DNA of 64,000 bases from Atlantibacter sp. RC6. GTDB lineage: Bacteria > Pseudomonadota > Gammaproteobacteria > Enterobacterales > Enterobacteriaceae. Under the pieces are notes generated by a model that was not told the origin of the DNA, did no database searches, and worked only from the letters and a program-made list of their open reading frames with translations. The stretch covers positions 129,579 through 193,578 of the forward strand of contig NZ_JACHZE010000009.1 in NCBI RefSeq assembly GCF_014193285.1. The letters are read 5' to 3'. This document shows positions 18,641 to 26,812 of the stretch, one piece after another (position 1 is the first letter of the stretch; each line of letters begins with the position of its first letter). Position numbers and translations under genes: made by a program.

Positions 18641-19062
18641 AAACCATCTCGCCGTTAATTTCTCCGGATCTGCTGAAAGTGCTGGCGGAAATGGGCCATG
18701 GCGATGAGATTATTTTTGCCGATGCCCATTTCCCCGCCCACAGCCTCGGGCCGCAGACGCTGCGCGCCGACGGCTCGACGGTGAGCGAACTACTGGCCGC
18801 CGTGATCCCGCTGTTTGAGCTCGACAGCTACGCGCCGCCGTTGGTGATGATGGCGCCGGTTAACGGCGACCAATGCGATCCCGCCGTAGAAGCCCGCTAT
18901 CGCCAGGCGCTGTTCAACGGCCAGCCGGGGCCGGAAATTGAGCGTATCGATCGTTACGCGTTTTATGACCGGGCCCGCAAGGCGTATGCCATCGTGGTGA
19001 CACGTGAGTGCGCGAAGTACGGCAATATTTTGCTTAAGAAAGGCGTCACCCCGCTCGAATAA
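18634..19062 (+). CDS. fucU: L-fucose mutarotase FucU
   Basis: A 142-residue RbsD/FucU family mutarotase with the catalytic-histidine motif [18 protein letters not shown] and the C-terminal [13 protein letters not shown]. It speeds conversion between alpha and beta anomers of L-fucose, so that the isomerase receives its preferred form. The start at 18634 overlaps the end of fucK, with AAGGAG nine bases before it. The longer open frame upstream is inside fucK. E. coli follows fucU with fucR, but here no regulator follows. Confidence 0.95.
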   Translation: MLKTISPLISPDLLKVLAEMGHGDEIIFADAHFPAHSLGPQTLRADGSTVSELLAAVIPLFELDSYAPPLVMMAPVNGDQCDPAVEARYRQALFNGQPGPEIERIDRYAFYDRARKAYAIVVTRECAKYGNILLKKGVTPLE

Positions 19063-19087
19063 TTATCATGATTAATGACCTGCCACC

Positions 19088-19109
19088 TGCGCCAGGTTAA
19101 TCTGGCGCA
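19088..19109 (+). terminator. Stem-loop after fucU
   Basis: An 8-bp stem (TGCGCCAG / CTGGCGCA) with a 6-base loop lies 25 bases after the fucU stop. It lacks a T-run, so it may stabilise the 3' end or act with Rho rather than be a strong intrinsic terminator. Confidence 0.5.
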
Positions 19110-19235
19110 ATACTGTGTGACCTGCGCGATAGTCATTCAGACTATAAATAGTCAAATCGATACTATTAAAATGACATTCTTTCTTATTTTACTTTTTTAG
19201 TTATTTGATCTTATTGATTTTTATTTTTGGCATGC

Positions 19236-19243
19236 AAGATGCA
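19236..19243 (+). promoter_or_regulatory. Possible NsrR half-site before the yeaR-like gene
   Basis: AAGATGCA matches one half of the nitric-oxide sensor NsrR consensus and lies 39 bases before the start of the yeaR-like gene. No matching second half is evident. Both downstream families are known NsrR or nitrate/NO-responsive genes in E. coli. Confidence 0.35.
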
Positions 19244-19281
19244 GAGCAACGTTAAATAACGTAACTTTTGAGGTATGACTT

Positions 19282-19641
19282 ATGGCTCATCGCATTCCTG
19301 CACAATATAAACACACGCGTTCTACCGCTTTCTTTGATAGCGCTACGGTTCCTCAGGCGCTGTTAACCCATCACAACACCAAAAAAGATGTCTATGGTCG
19401 CCTTTCCGTCATGCGTGGTGCGGTAAAATATATCGGTTTTAAAAGCGAGCACGACCAGACGCCGGAAATTGAAGTCATCATTCATGAAGGGCAGTTTGGC
19501 GTGAGCCCGCCGCAATACTGGCATCGCATTGAGTTGCTGACGCCGGACACCTATTTCAACATCGACTTTTTCGCCGCGCCGGATGCAGAACTGGATGGCA
19601 AAGGGTTTGGCCAGGTGGTGCAGACGAAAAGCAACAACTGA
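19282..19641 (+). CDS. yeaR: YeaR-like DUF1971 protein
   Basis: A 119-residue small cupin-like protein of the DUF1971 (TehB/YeaR) family, equal in length to E. coli YeaR. Shared text includes HTRST, YGRLSVMRGAVKYIGF, GQFGVSPPQYWHRIE and TYFNIDFF. The function is not known. The E. coli gene is induced by nitrate and nitric oxide through NarL and NsrR. AGG lies upstream of the ATG. It is 12 bases ahead of a ygbA-like gene and probably forms an operon with it, pairing two nitric-oxide-responsive families that are apart in E. coli. Confidence 0.85.
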   Translation: MAHRIPAQYKHTRSTAFFDSATVPQALLTHHNTKKDVYGRLSVMRGAVKYIGFKSEHDQTPEIEVIIHEGQFGVSPPQYWHRIELLTPDTYFNIDFFAAPDAELDGKGFGQVVQTKSNN

Positions 19642-19653
19642 CAGGAGAAGATC

Positions 19654-19992
19654 ATGGGCGCGCGCCTCGATCGTGAAAAGCTCACTATCAAGAAAATGAT
19701 TGCGCTGTACCAGCGCAAAAGCCCGCAGGCGCTGGCGGAGCCCGCCCACTATCAGGCGCTGTATGACTATGCCATGAAGCGCCTCGATAAATGCGTCTTT
19801 GGTGACAACAAACCCGCCTGCCGTCAGTGCCCGATCCACTGTTATCAACCCGCCAAACGGGAAGAGATGAAGCAAATTATGCGTTGGGCGGGGCCGAAAA
19901 TGTTATGGCGCCACCCGATTCTGACCCTTCACCACTTAATTGACGATCGTACGCCGGTGCCGGAAATCCCCGAGAAGTATCGCAAGAAATAG
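19654..19992 (+). CDS. ygbA: YgbA-like nitrous-oxide-stimulated promoter family protein
   Basis: A 112-residue protein of the PF11756 family typified by E. coli YgbA (about 117 residues). Conserved cysteines appear in KCVFGDNKPACRQCPIHCYQP, followed by the REEMKQIMRWAGPKMLWRHPI stretch. The cysteine-rich patch could bind metal or react with nitric oxide, but this is inference. E. coli ygbA is an NsrR target linked to recovery from nitric oxide. GGAGAAG precedes the start. It follows the yeaR-like gene by 12 bases. Confidence 0.87.
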   Translation: MGARLDREKLTIKKMIALYQRKSPQALAEPAHYQALYDYAMKRLDKCVFGDNKPACRQCPIHCYQPAKREEMKQIMRWAGPKMLWRHPILTLHHLIDDRTPVPEIPEKYRKK

Positions 19993-20188
19993 CGTTCTAC
20001 CCCGCAGGGTCATAATGACAGTTGGACAAAATATATTATATAACGACAGCCGTTAATGAATACTTTACGTAAAGTAATATAATTCAATACGCTTTATAAC
20101 CAATCGTTAATTTGTGCATTTAATCACGGACAAATTTTTAAAGCCGGTTATCTTTATGTTTCCTTTTAACCCGACAGAGGACGATGTA
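19993..20188 (+). promoter_or_regulatory. tna promoter and upstream region
   Basis: This AT-rich stretch between ygbA and the tnaC start carries a CRP-like site and the tna leader start. The CRP centre lies about 68 bases before tnaC. No other gene is supported. Confidence 0.6.
20113..20128. promoter_or_regulatory. CRP site upstream of tnaCA
   Basis: TGTGC-N6-TCACG matches eight of ten key CRP positions. The tna operon of E. coli is strongly dependent on cAMP-CRP, which supports the site. Confidence 0.6.
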
Positions 20189-20284
20189 ATGAAACACACC
20201 GCGTGTTATCGCCTCATAGCGAAAGGTGGCTTAAACGCCTGGTATAATCTCGACCCGCGCATCTCCAACGATTTCCCACGTTAA
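20189..20284 (+). CDS. tnaC: Tryptophanase leader peptide TnaC
   Basis: A 31-codon leader peptide, 121 bases before tnaA. It contains W18, D22 and P30 with the spacing W-x3-D-x7-P, exactly that of W12, D16 and P24 in E. coli TnaC. The central WYNLD corresponds to WFNID. In TnaC, these residues stall the ribosome when tryptophan is bound, which blocks Rho from ending transcription before tnaA. One residue (R31) follows the key proline, as some other genera carry residues there. AGAGGA lies seven bases before the ATG. An overlapping ATGTAA at 20184 offers a start-stop codon pair just ahead of the true start. Confidence 0.88.
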   Translation: MKHTACYRLIAKGGLNAWYNLDPRISNDFPR

Positions 20285-20387
20285 TTCTCCGGTTATTCCC
20301 TTATAAAAAACTCAATCTAAACACTGCGTTTGGACGGTATTTATTGTGCCTTAATCCGCCATAAATATTCTCCGCGCAGCAGGGTAA

Positions 20388-21794
<1,407 letters not shown>

Positions 21795-21801
21795 TTTAAA
21801 C

Positions 21802-21826
21802 GGGCGCTCCCGCAACAGGAGCGCCC
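21802..21826 (+). terminator. Stem-loop between tnaA and the permease gene
   Basis: A perfect 9-bp GC-rich stem (GGGCGCTCC / GGAGCGCCC) with a 7-base loop is followed by TATATTTGTT. It could attenuate read-through into the permease gene. Confidence 0.65.
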
Positions 21827-21933
21827 TATATTTGTTCCCAGGATAAATTAATACCCAAAATCATTCGCGCTGCTGATATCGCAGAAGCGGCGTGAATGAT
21901 GACGTGTATTTAGCCTCGCGAGGAAAACGCACC

Positions 21934-23178
21934 ATGGCTACATTATCGGTTACAAATAGTACTCCGTCGTTAATTGGCGGAGCGATGATTATTGGCGGAA
22001 CCATTATTGGCGCAGGCATGTTTTCATTGCCGGTAGTCATGTCCGGCGCCTGGTTTTTTTGGTCACTACTGGCATTGGTTTTTACCTGGTTTTGTATGCT
22101 GCATTCCGGATTAATGATCCTGGAAGCCAATCTTAATTACCACATCGGTGCGAGTTTCGACACCATTACCAAAGATCTGTTAGGAAAACACTGGAATATT
22201 ATTAACGGTGTTACCGTTGCGTTTGTGCTGTATATACTAACCTACGCCTATATCTCTGCCAGCGGGTCGGTTATCCATCATACATTCTCGCAAATGAATA
22301 TTGATTTCCCGGCCAGGCTGGGAGGATTGTTATTTGCCTTAGCGGTGGCGTTTATCGTCTGGCTGAGCACCCGGGCGGTGAGTCGCATGACCACCATCGT
22401 ACTGGGCGCAAAAATCCTTACCTTCTTTATGACATTTGGTGGTCTGCTGTGGCACGTTCAGCCTGCCATACTGCTGAATGAAGCGGAAGTCGCTCCGCAG
22501 TATCTGCCCTATGTGTTGATGACGCTGCCGTTCTGCCTGGCCTCGTTCGGCTATCACGGCAACGTCCCCAGCCTGATGAAATATTACGGCAAAGATCCGT
22601 TAACCATTCGCCGCTGCCTGTTATTAGGCACCCTGATGGCGCTGGTGCTGTATGTGATCTGGCTGGTGGGTACCATGGGTAATATTCCGCGCCCGGCGTT
22701 TATTGAAATCGCCGAAAAGGGCGGCAATATTGATGTGCTGGTACAGACCCTGAGCGGCCTGTTAAGCAGCTCAACTCTGGATTTGCTGTTAACGGTATTC
22801 TCTAACTTTGCGGTCGCCAGTTCGTTCCTTGGCGTGACGTTAGGCTTGTTTGATTATCTGGCGGATCTGTTTAAATTCGACGACAGCCGTCACGGGCGGT
22901 TTAAAACCGCGCTGGTGACGTTTTTACCGTCCATCCTTGGCGGTTTAATCTGGCCGAACGGGTTTATTTACGCGATTGGTTTCGCCGGACTGGCGGCAAC
23001 GGTCTGGGCCGCGATTGTACCAGCACTGCTGGCGCGCGCTTCCCGGCAACGCTTTGGCAGCCCGCGTTATCGGGTATGGGGCGGAAATGCAATGATTGCG
23101 TTGATCCTCTGTTTCGGGGCGGCCAACGCCATCATTCATATCCTGTTCAGTATGAATCTGCTGCCGGTTTACCAATAA
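21934..23178 (+). CDS. mtr: Tryptophan permease, Mtr/TnaB type
   Basis: A 414-residue aromatic amino acid permease (HAAAP family), the same length as E. coli Mtr and very like it in text ([43 protein letters not shown]). About eleven membrane spans are expected. It imports tryptophan by proton symport. In position it fills the role of TnaB in the tna operon, though the sequence is Mtr-like, so it may supply tryptophanase directly. The ATG at 21934 gives the MATL start of Mtr, and the upstream extension is not needed. A strong hairpin follows the stop. Confidence 0.9.
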   Translation: MATLSVTNSTPSLIGGAMIIGGTIIGAGMFSLPVVMSGAWFFWSLLALVFTWFCMLHSGLMILEANLNYHIGASFDTITKDLLGKHWNIINGVTVAFVLYILTYAYISASGSVIHHTFSQMNIDFPARLGGLLFALAVAFIVWLSTRAVSRMTTIVLGAKILTFFMTFGGLLWHVQPAILLNEAEVAPQYLPYVLMTLPFCLASFGYHGNVPSLMKYYGKDPLTIRRCLLLGTLMALVLYVIWLVGTMGNIPRPAFIEIAEKGGNIDVLVQTLSGLLSSSTLDLLLTVFSNFAVASSFLGVTLGLFDYLADLFKFDDSRHGRFKTALVTFLPSILGGLIWPNGFIYAIGFAGLAATVWAAIVPALLARASRQRFGSPRYRVWGGNAMIALILCFGAANAIIHILFSMNLLPVYQ

Positions 23179-23180
23179 CG

Positions 23181-23966
23181 CTATTCAGGCCTGAGGGCGG
23201 CTGCCTCAGGCCTGAATACTAACTGGCAGAGTTCCTCAGTCAATTTATGCGCCAACATTTCCAGCGCCTGTTTCACTTCCTGTACTTTACCGGGTTCATG
23301 CTCGAAATACGGGCAGGTCAGGACAGCTTTGGCATAACCATCGATTCCTTTTATCGGATAAGAAATAGAGGTCAAGCCGACAATGTGATCGTGCGGGATT
23401 TCCGCATAGCCCTGCCTGGCGATGGATGCAAGCTGTTCCGCCAGTTCGCCACGTAAATTATGGTCAAGCTGGTAATTACGCATTAACGACCAGGCGTCCT
23501 GATCGTTCGCCATGGCGAGAAAAAGCAGTGATGAACTGGATTTCACCGTATTTAATACCGAACCCTCACGGGCACTGATTAACGGCGTAAAGTCAGGGTG
23601 AGCTTGAGCGCAAATCCGGATGGCGTTGTCATGGTAAGCCGCAATATGACAAGGCTGATTCATACGCCAGGTAAAATCTCTCATTAGCTCAAGACAATAA
23701 GAAGATGTCGCCAGCTCCCTGACACAGTAAGAACTATTACGTAACAGAAGTTTGTCGGTCAGGTGGTAATAGCGCTGCGCATCCTGAATAAGAAACCCCT
23801 CATCTTCCAGACAGACCACGATACGATAAAGTTGACTGAATGATGATTGCAGTTCGATAACTAATTGTCCCATACTTTTGGGCGTGCCGGCGTTAGCCAT
23901 ATGCATCAGCACCTGAAGTCCCCGACTTAATGCCGGAGCGCGGTATACATTCGTGCGATTAGACAT
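23181..23966 (-). CDS. IclR-family transcriptional regulator
   Basis: A 261-residue regulator. The N-terminal winged helix-turn-helix (about residues 8-75: SRGLQVLMHMANAGTPKSMGQLVIELQSS...) is followed by an IclR-type effector-binding domain (about 90-250), with text such as HIVGLTSISYPIKG and a substrate pocket pattern. It is convergent with the permease gene, and its last codons form part of the permease terminator. The nearest divergent candidate target is not obvious: the RraA-like gene upstream is on the same strand. It could control the RraA-like gene or the tna locus. No target is proven. Confidence 0.85.
   Translation of the reverse strand: MSNRTNVYRAPALSRGLQVLMHMANAGTPKSMGQLVIELQSSFSQLYRIVVCLEDEGFLIQDAQRYYHLTDKLLLRNSSYCVRELATSSYCLELMRDFTWRMNQPCHIAAYHDNAIRICAQAHPDFTPLISAREGSVLNTVKSSSSLLFLAMANDQDAWSLMRNYQLDHNLRGELAEQLASIARQGYAEIPHDHIVGLTSISYPIKGIDGYAKAVLTCPYFEHEPGKVQEVKQALEMLAHKLTEELCQLVFRPEAAALRPE
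23184..23216. terminator. Bidirectional hairpin overlapping the IclR gene end
   Basis: A perfect 13-bp stem (TTCAGGCCTGAGG / CCTCAGGCCTGAA) with a 7-base loop begins five bases after the permease stop and lies inside the last codons of the convergent IclR gene. It can end or pause transcription from both sides. Confidence 0.75.
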
Positions 23967-24286
23967 TCTGCCTCCCAGATTGCGATTTGATAAGTAAGGC
24001 GTACCGACGACAGGCCGATGGCTTATCGTTCAATGTGTATTAGCCATTACAAAAAAACAGTAATGAGACCTGTGATGTGTTTATATCACGGGTAATTTCA
24101 CTTAATTCAGGCTCCCGGCTTAGTAAGCCGGCGGCATTATTACTTGATGAGCGTAACTATTGCGCTGATAAAAAGCCGTAAATGAAACTGTATCGATGCT
24201 GCACCCTTTTTATAAAAAAGGCTTCAGTTTTACTGTTATTATTTTTCATGTGAAACTTCCGAATTAAAATAAACGGTTATGAACGC
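23967..24286. other. Intergenic stretch upstream of the IclR gene
   Basis: These 320 bases hold no supported gene. They contain the IclR promoter region, an inverted repeat at 24069-24092 and a T-rich tail of the RraA-like transcript near 24210-24260. Confidence 0.5.
24069..24092. promoter_or_regulatory. Inverted repeat, candidate IclR operator
   Basis: Two 8-base arms (CCTGTGAT / ATCACGGG, one mismatch) with an 8-base spacer lie about 100 bases upstream of the IclR start. The spacing is wrong for CRP. It may be an autoregulatory operator; this is inference. Confidence 0.35.
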
Positions 24287-24982
24287 TTACATCATTCCGA
24301 ATGTGCTGTATGCATCAACCGTCGTCATTCCGCTCTTAATCGCGGCTGATATTTTGTTCTCCCCTTCGGCTTTTTCAAAAGCGCCATGAAAGGCATCGTC
24401 TACTGCCTGAGCGGGTATCACTAATATGCCATCACGATCGCCGTAAATCACATCGCCAGGCATAACCCGTATACCATCAAGTTCAATCGGAACACGCCAG
24501 TCAACGACTTTTCCGCGTGGGCCTATGGCTTGTGCGTAGCTGCCAAAAGAGGCTACGGGAAAATCCAGGTGTAGAATTTCGTTAGTATCACGATGGTGGC
24601 CATGAATTACCGCCCCTGCTGCTCCGCACTGGAGTGCGCGCATCGTCATTAACCCGCCCCACTGGGCGTAACGCAGCGAACCGCCTGCGCAAACAAAAAC
24701 TTCATTTTTCTTAAGGTCGTCCACTGCCTGAAAAAGTAAACCAAAGGGCTTTTCGCTAATTTCGTTATGCCCCGTTGCCTGCTGTTGATAAAAATCTGCG
24801 GCCAGTACTGGCATAGCACGACCAATAATCACCATCTGGGGATCGATCGGTTTAAGTTGCGAATTTAAAAATTGATGATGTAAACCCATCGTATCCATAA
24901 CATCGCCAACTAATGCGACAAAGAGTTTCTCTTTTACCAGAGAAAAAAGCATGCTGTCATCTGACCAGTATTGACTCATCAT
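24287..24982 (-). CDS. RraA-like aldolase family protein
   Basis: A 231-residue protein of the RraA / 4-hydroxy-4-methyl-2-oxoglutarate aldolase fold. Family features are GGSLRYAQWGGLMTMRALQCGAAGAVIHGHHRD near the middle, including the Arg-Asp pair of the metal site, and PGDVIYGDRDGILVIP in the last third. Such proteins split 4-hydroxy-2-oxo acids or bind RNase E; the extended length fits an aldolase or isomerase type rather than the 161-residue RraA. The 25 bases upstream carry AAGGAG. No catabolic partner is adjacent. The nearest same-strand gene is the IclR regulator, which may control it. Confidence 0.82.
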   Translation of the reverse strand: MMSQYWSDDSMLFSLVKEKLFVALVGDVMDTMGLHHQFLNSQLKPIDPQMVIIGRAMPVLAADFYQQQATGHNEISEKPFGLLFQAVDDLKKNEVFVCAGGSLRYAQWGGLMTMRALQCGAAGAVIHGHHRDTNEILHLDFPVASFGSYAQAIGPRGKVVDWRVPIELDGIRVMPGDVIYGDRDGILVIPAQAVDDAFHGAFEKAEGENKISAAIKSGMTTVDAYSTFGMM

Positions 24983-25146
24983 TAACTCCTTCAGGTTATG
25001 CCGGATGAGAGTGGAGTTTTAATTATTAAATTTGACCGATCGATTTAAAGAGGCCACAACCGGATTAGCCCGCAGTATGGCATGGGTTAACATTGTCATA
25101 CATTACGCGGGGATAATTCCTCAGAGAAGCCCTTCTGGCTTGCCAT

Positions 25147-25608
25147 TTAAGTTACAGCGTCAGCATAATCAAAAATTTCCGGCAAGTATTTGCCTTTATG
25201 ATTCAATGGCATCAGTAACGGAATATTCTGAAGGAAATAACAGAATACCTTGAGTGCGAACGCAGTTTCCCTAATGGAAATGTTAACAAAAACAGGAAAA
25301 CGCCCTGGTGTCAGCTTTACCCTCATATTCATCGACATTACCCGCTCAAGAAATGTTCTTGTTCCGGCTTTCAGTTGATCTTTTGTTTTTACCCATTTTC
25401 TCCACAACGTATTGTCTGGCGACTGTGTTACGCAAGTAATCCCCCCTACAACACAGACATTATAGCCCGATAAATGATTCGGTTTTTCATTGTGCATTGA
25501 GCTAATCCTTGCGATAAAACCTGAATTTCCTTTGCGTGCAAACTTGTTTATGCAGTGAAGGTGGTTCATCGATAGGCCCCAGCCAGACGAAATCAAGTAA
25601 TAGTTCAA
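25147..25608 (-). CDS. Hypothetical 153-residue ORF, doubtful
   Basis: An open frame of 153 codons in an AT-rich, gene-poor stretch. I do not recognise the product and see no motif, membrane span or signal peptide. The text is rich in Asn, Ser and Cys with mixed hydrophobic segments, unlike the conserved neighbours. No convincing ribosome-binding site precedes the first ATG; an internal start near 25569 is also possible. It may be a foreign gene, a remnant or noise. It lies downstream of a perfect CRP site and duplicated operators, which would drive it if it is real. Confidence 0.25.
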   Translation of the reverse strand: MNYYLISSGWGLSMNHLHCINKFARKGNSGFIARISSMHNEKPNHLSGYNVCVVGGITCVTQSPDNTLWRKWVKTKDQLKAGTRTFLERVMSMNMRVKLTPGRFPVFVNISIRETAFALKVFCYFLQNIPLLMPLNHKGKYLPEIFDYADAVT

Positions 25609-25700
25609 TTAATATAATATTAAAGATATCCAGCCGATCAACGGATCGACTTTAGCGTTTTTTTTCATTCCTTACCGACAAACGAAGATTTCCATCATGG

Positions 25701-25730
25701 TTTTACCTAAAAAAACTTTTACAGGTAAAA
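25701..25730. repeat. Inverted repeat, first operator copy
   Basis: The arms TTTTACCT and AGGTAAAA are separated by 14 bases. The right part, AAAACTTTTACAGGTAAAA (25712-25730), recurs with one inserted base at 25804-25823. Repeated symmetric motifs near a CRP site suggest a regulator binding site. Confidence 0.5.
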
Positions 25731-25803
25731 ATAATAGATTTTTATTAGCATGGTAATTGTTTATTTTGATGTTTATCAATCGGTTATATTTGTTGGGCAA
25801 ATA

Positions 25804-25823
25804 AAAACTTTTCACAGGTAAAA
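25804..25823. repeat. Second copy of the operator-like motif
   Basis: AAAACTTTTC-ACAGGTAAAA repeats the motif at 25712-25730 with one extra C, 92 bases away. This is about nine helical turns and could support looping. Confidence 0.5.
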
Positions 25824-25852
25824 CTTTTTTCTTAGTGAAATTGTTTTTATTT

Positions 25853-25868
25853 TGTGATGTGCGTCACA
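25853..25868. promoter_or_regulatory. Perfect CRP site
   Basis: TGTGA-N6-TCACA matches the CRP consensus at all ten key positions. It lies in a gap where the only leftward candidates are the doubtful ORF at 25147-25608 and the RraA-like gene. Confidence 0.75.
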
Positions 25869-25918
25869 TAAATTAAGGTGTCAGGCGGGAGAGACAAGTT
25901 AATTTTTAAGAAAACATT

Positions 25919-25950
25919 CGGACTATTTTTCGCTTTGCTGAAATAGTCCG
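25919..25950 (-). terminator. Terminator of the epimerase operon
   Basis: A perfect 10-bp stem (CGGACTATTT / AAATAGTCCG) with a 12-base loop lies 16 bases beyond the epimerase stop. On the minus strand it is followed by an AT-rich tail. Confidence 0.7.
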
Positions 25951-25966
25951 GAATATGTCATGCAGG

Positions 25967-26812
25967 TTACAGCGCTTCAATTTGCAGGGTTAATATCAAC
26001 GTTTCTCCCGCCATTAAGAGCCTTAGTCCCGGTTGCCCGGGCTGATTATGGGCATTGACCGGATGCGTCTGGGGTTCGAGGCAAATAAATTCACTTTGCG
26101 GCGTCTGGTAAACCATTAGCCACGGCGTATTACTGCGCAAAAGAGTTTCATTTTTATTGTTGAAAAGCCGTGCGATGCCGCTCCAGCCGGAATAACCGTT
26201 GTTAATCCATTTTGCGCCGGGAAAAGATGGAACCATAAAATCCAGCTCGGCGGGGATAATTGACGACCATTCGAGCGGTAAATGCTGCGGGTCTTCTGGC
26301 CAGTATCCGCCAGCGGAAAATTGCAATTGAGTTTGCGGCGTTTTAGCAAAGAAAGGATGAAAGCCAGCCCCATAAAGCATCGGCGTTGCGCCAACATGCG
26401 TTATGGCTATTTGTGCGTTAAACCGGTTCTTTTCGAGGGCATAGGTAATTTCTGCCTGATAGTCGAAACCGCAGGCTTCTGTGGCACGCAGTTGCAGAGT
26501 GATTGCCTGTTCATCGGCATCGCGAACCTCCCATTGCCTGAGCCAGCCGTTACCGTGTAAAAAACCGTCTGGATCGCCAGGCTGGCCCGGCAAATCAACC
26601 TGACTGCGACGTAACGGAAAGCGATTGTGCGCCACCCGGTTTGCCAGCGGTAACATCGGAAAAAGCGAACTTTCGCCGGGATGAAACGACGCATTGTTCT
26701 GCCAGGGGCGGAGGATCGCCCGGTTATCGGCGGTTTCCAGCGCCAGCAGCGCAGCGCCTTGCGGAGTGACCCGCATCCGAAGATGCGGGTTTTGCAGCGT
26801 AAAGACGTCCAT
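25967..26812 (-). CDS. Aldose 1-epimerase family protein (GalM-like)
   Basis: A 281-residue beta-sandwich mutarotase-like protein. A catalytic-type histidine lies in GAGFHPFF and an arginine in LANRVAHNRFPL, and the C-terminal acidic motif FICLEPQTHPVNA matches the family glutamate. It would interconvert sugar anomers after import. Its start overlaps the stop of the sugar transporter (TAATG), so they are coupled. The partner genes (sugar porter, DUF5107-TPR, ROK regulator) suggest that the substrate is an aldose or an oligosaccharide product. Confidence 0.87.
   Translation of the reverse strand: MDVFTLQNPHLRMRVTPQGAALLALETADNRAILRPWQNNASFHPGESSLFPMLPLANRVAHNRFPLRRSQVDLPGQPGDPDGFLHGNGWLRQWEVRDADEQAITLQLRATEACGFDYQAEITYALEKNRFNAQIAITHVGATPMLYGAGFHPFFAKTPQTQLQFSAGGYWPEDPQHLPLEWSSIIPAELDFMVPSFPGAKWINNGYSGWSGIARLFNNKNETLLRSNTPWLMVYQTPQSEFICLEPQTHPVNAHNQPGQPGLRLLMAGETLILTLQIEAL

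Larger units (their letters stand above)
25609..25966. promoter_or_regulatory. Orphan CRP-regulated promoter region
   Basis: These 358 bases hold a perfect CRP site, two direct copies of a 19-20-bp motif, an inverted repeat and a terminator. No gene is supported within it. Confidence 0.55.

Noticed and set aside
24071..24089. CRP site upstream of the IclR gene
   Set aside because: GTGAT and ATCAC arms are present, but the spacing is 8 bases rather than that of TGTGA-N6-TCACA.
25032..25253. 73-codon plus-strand frame in the AT-rich gap
   Set aside because: It overlaps the doubtful minus-strand ORF, starts with no ribosome site and shows no family resemblance.
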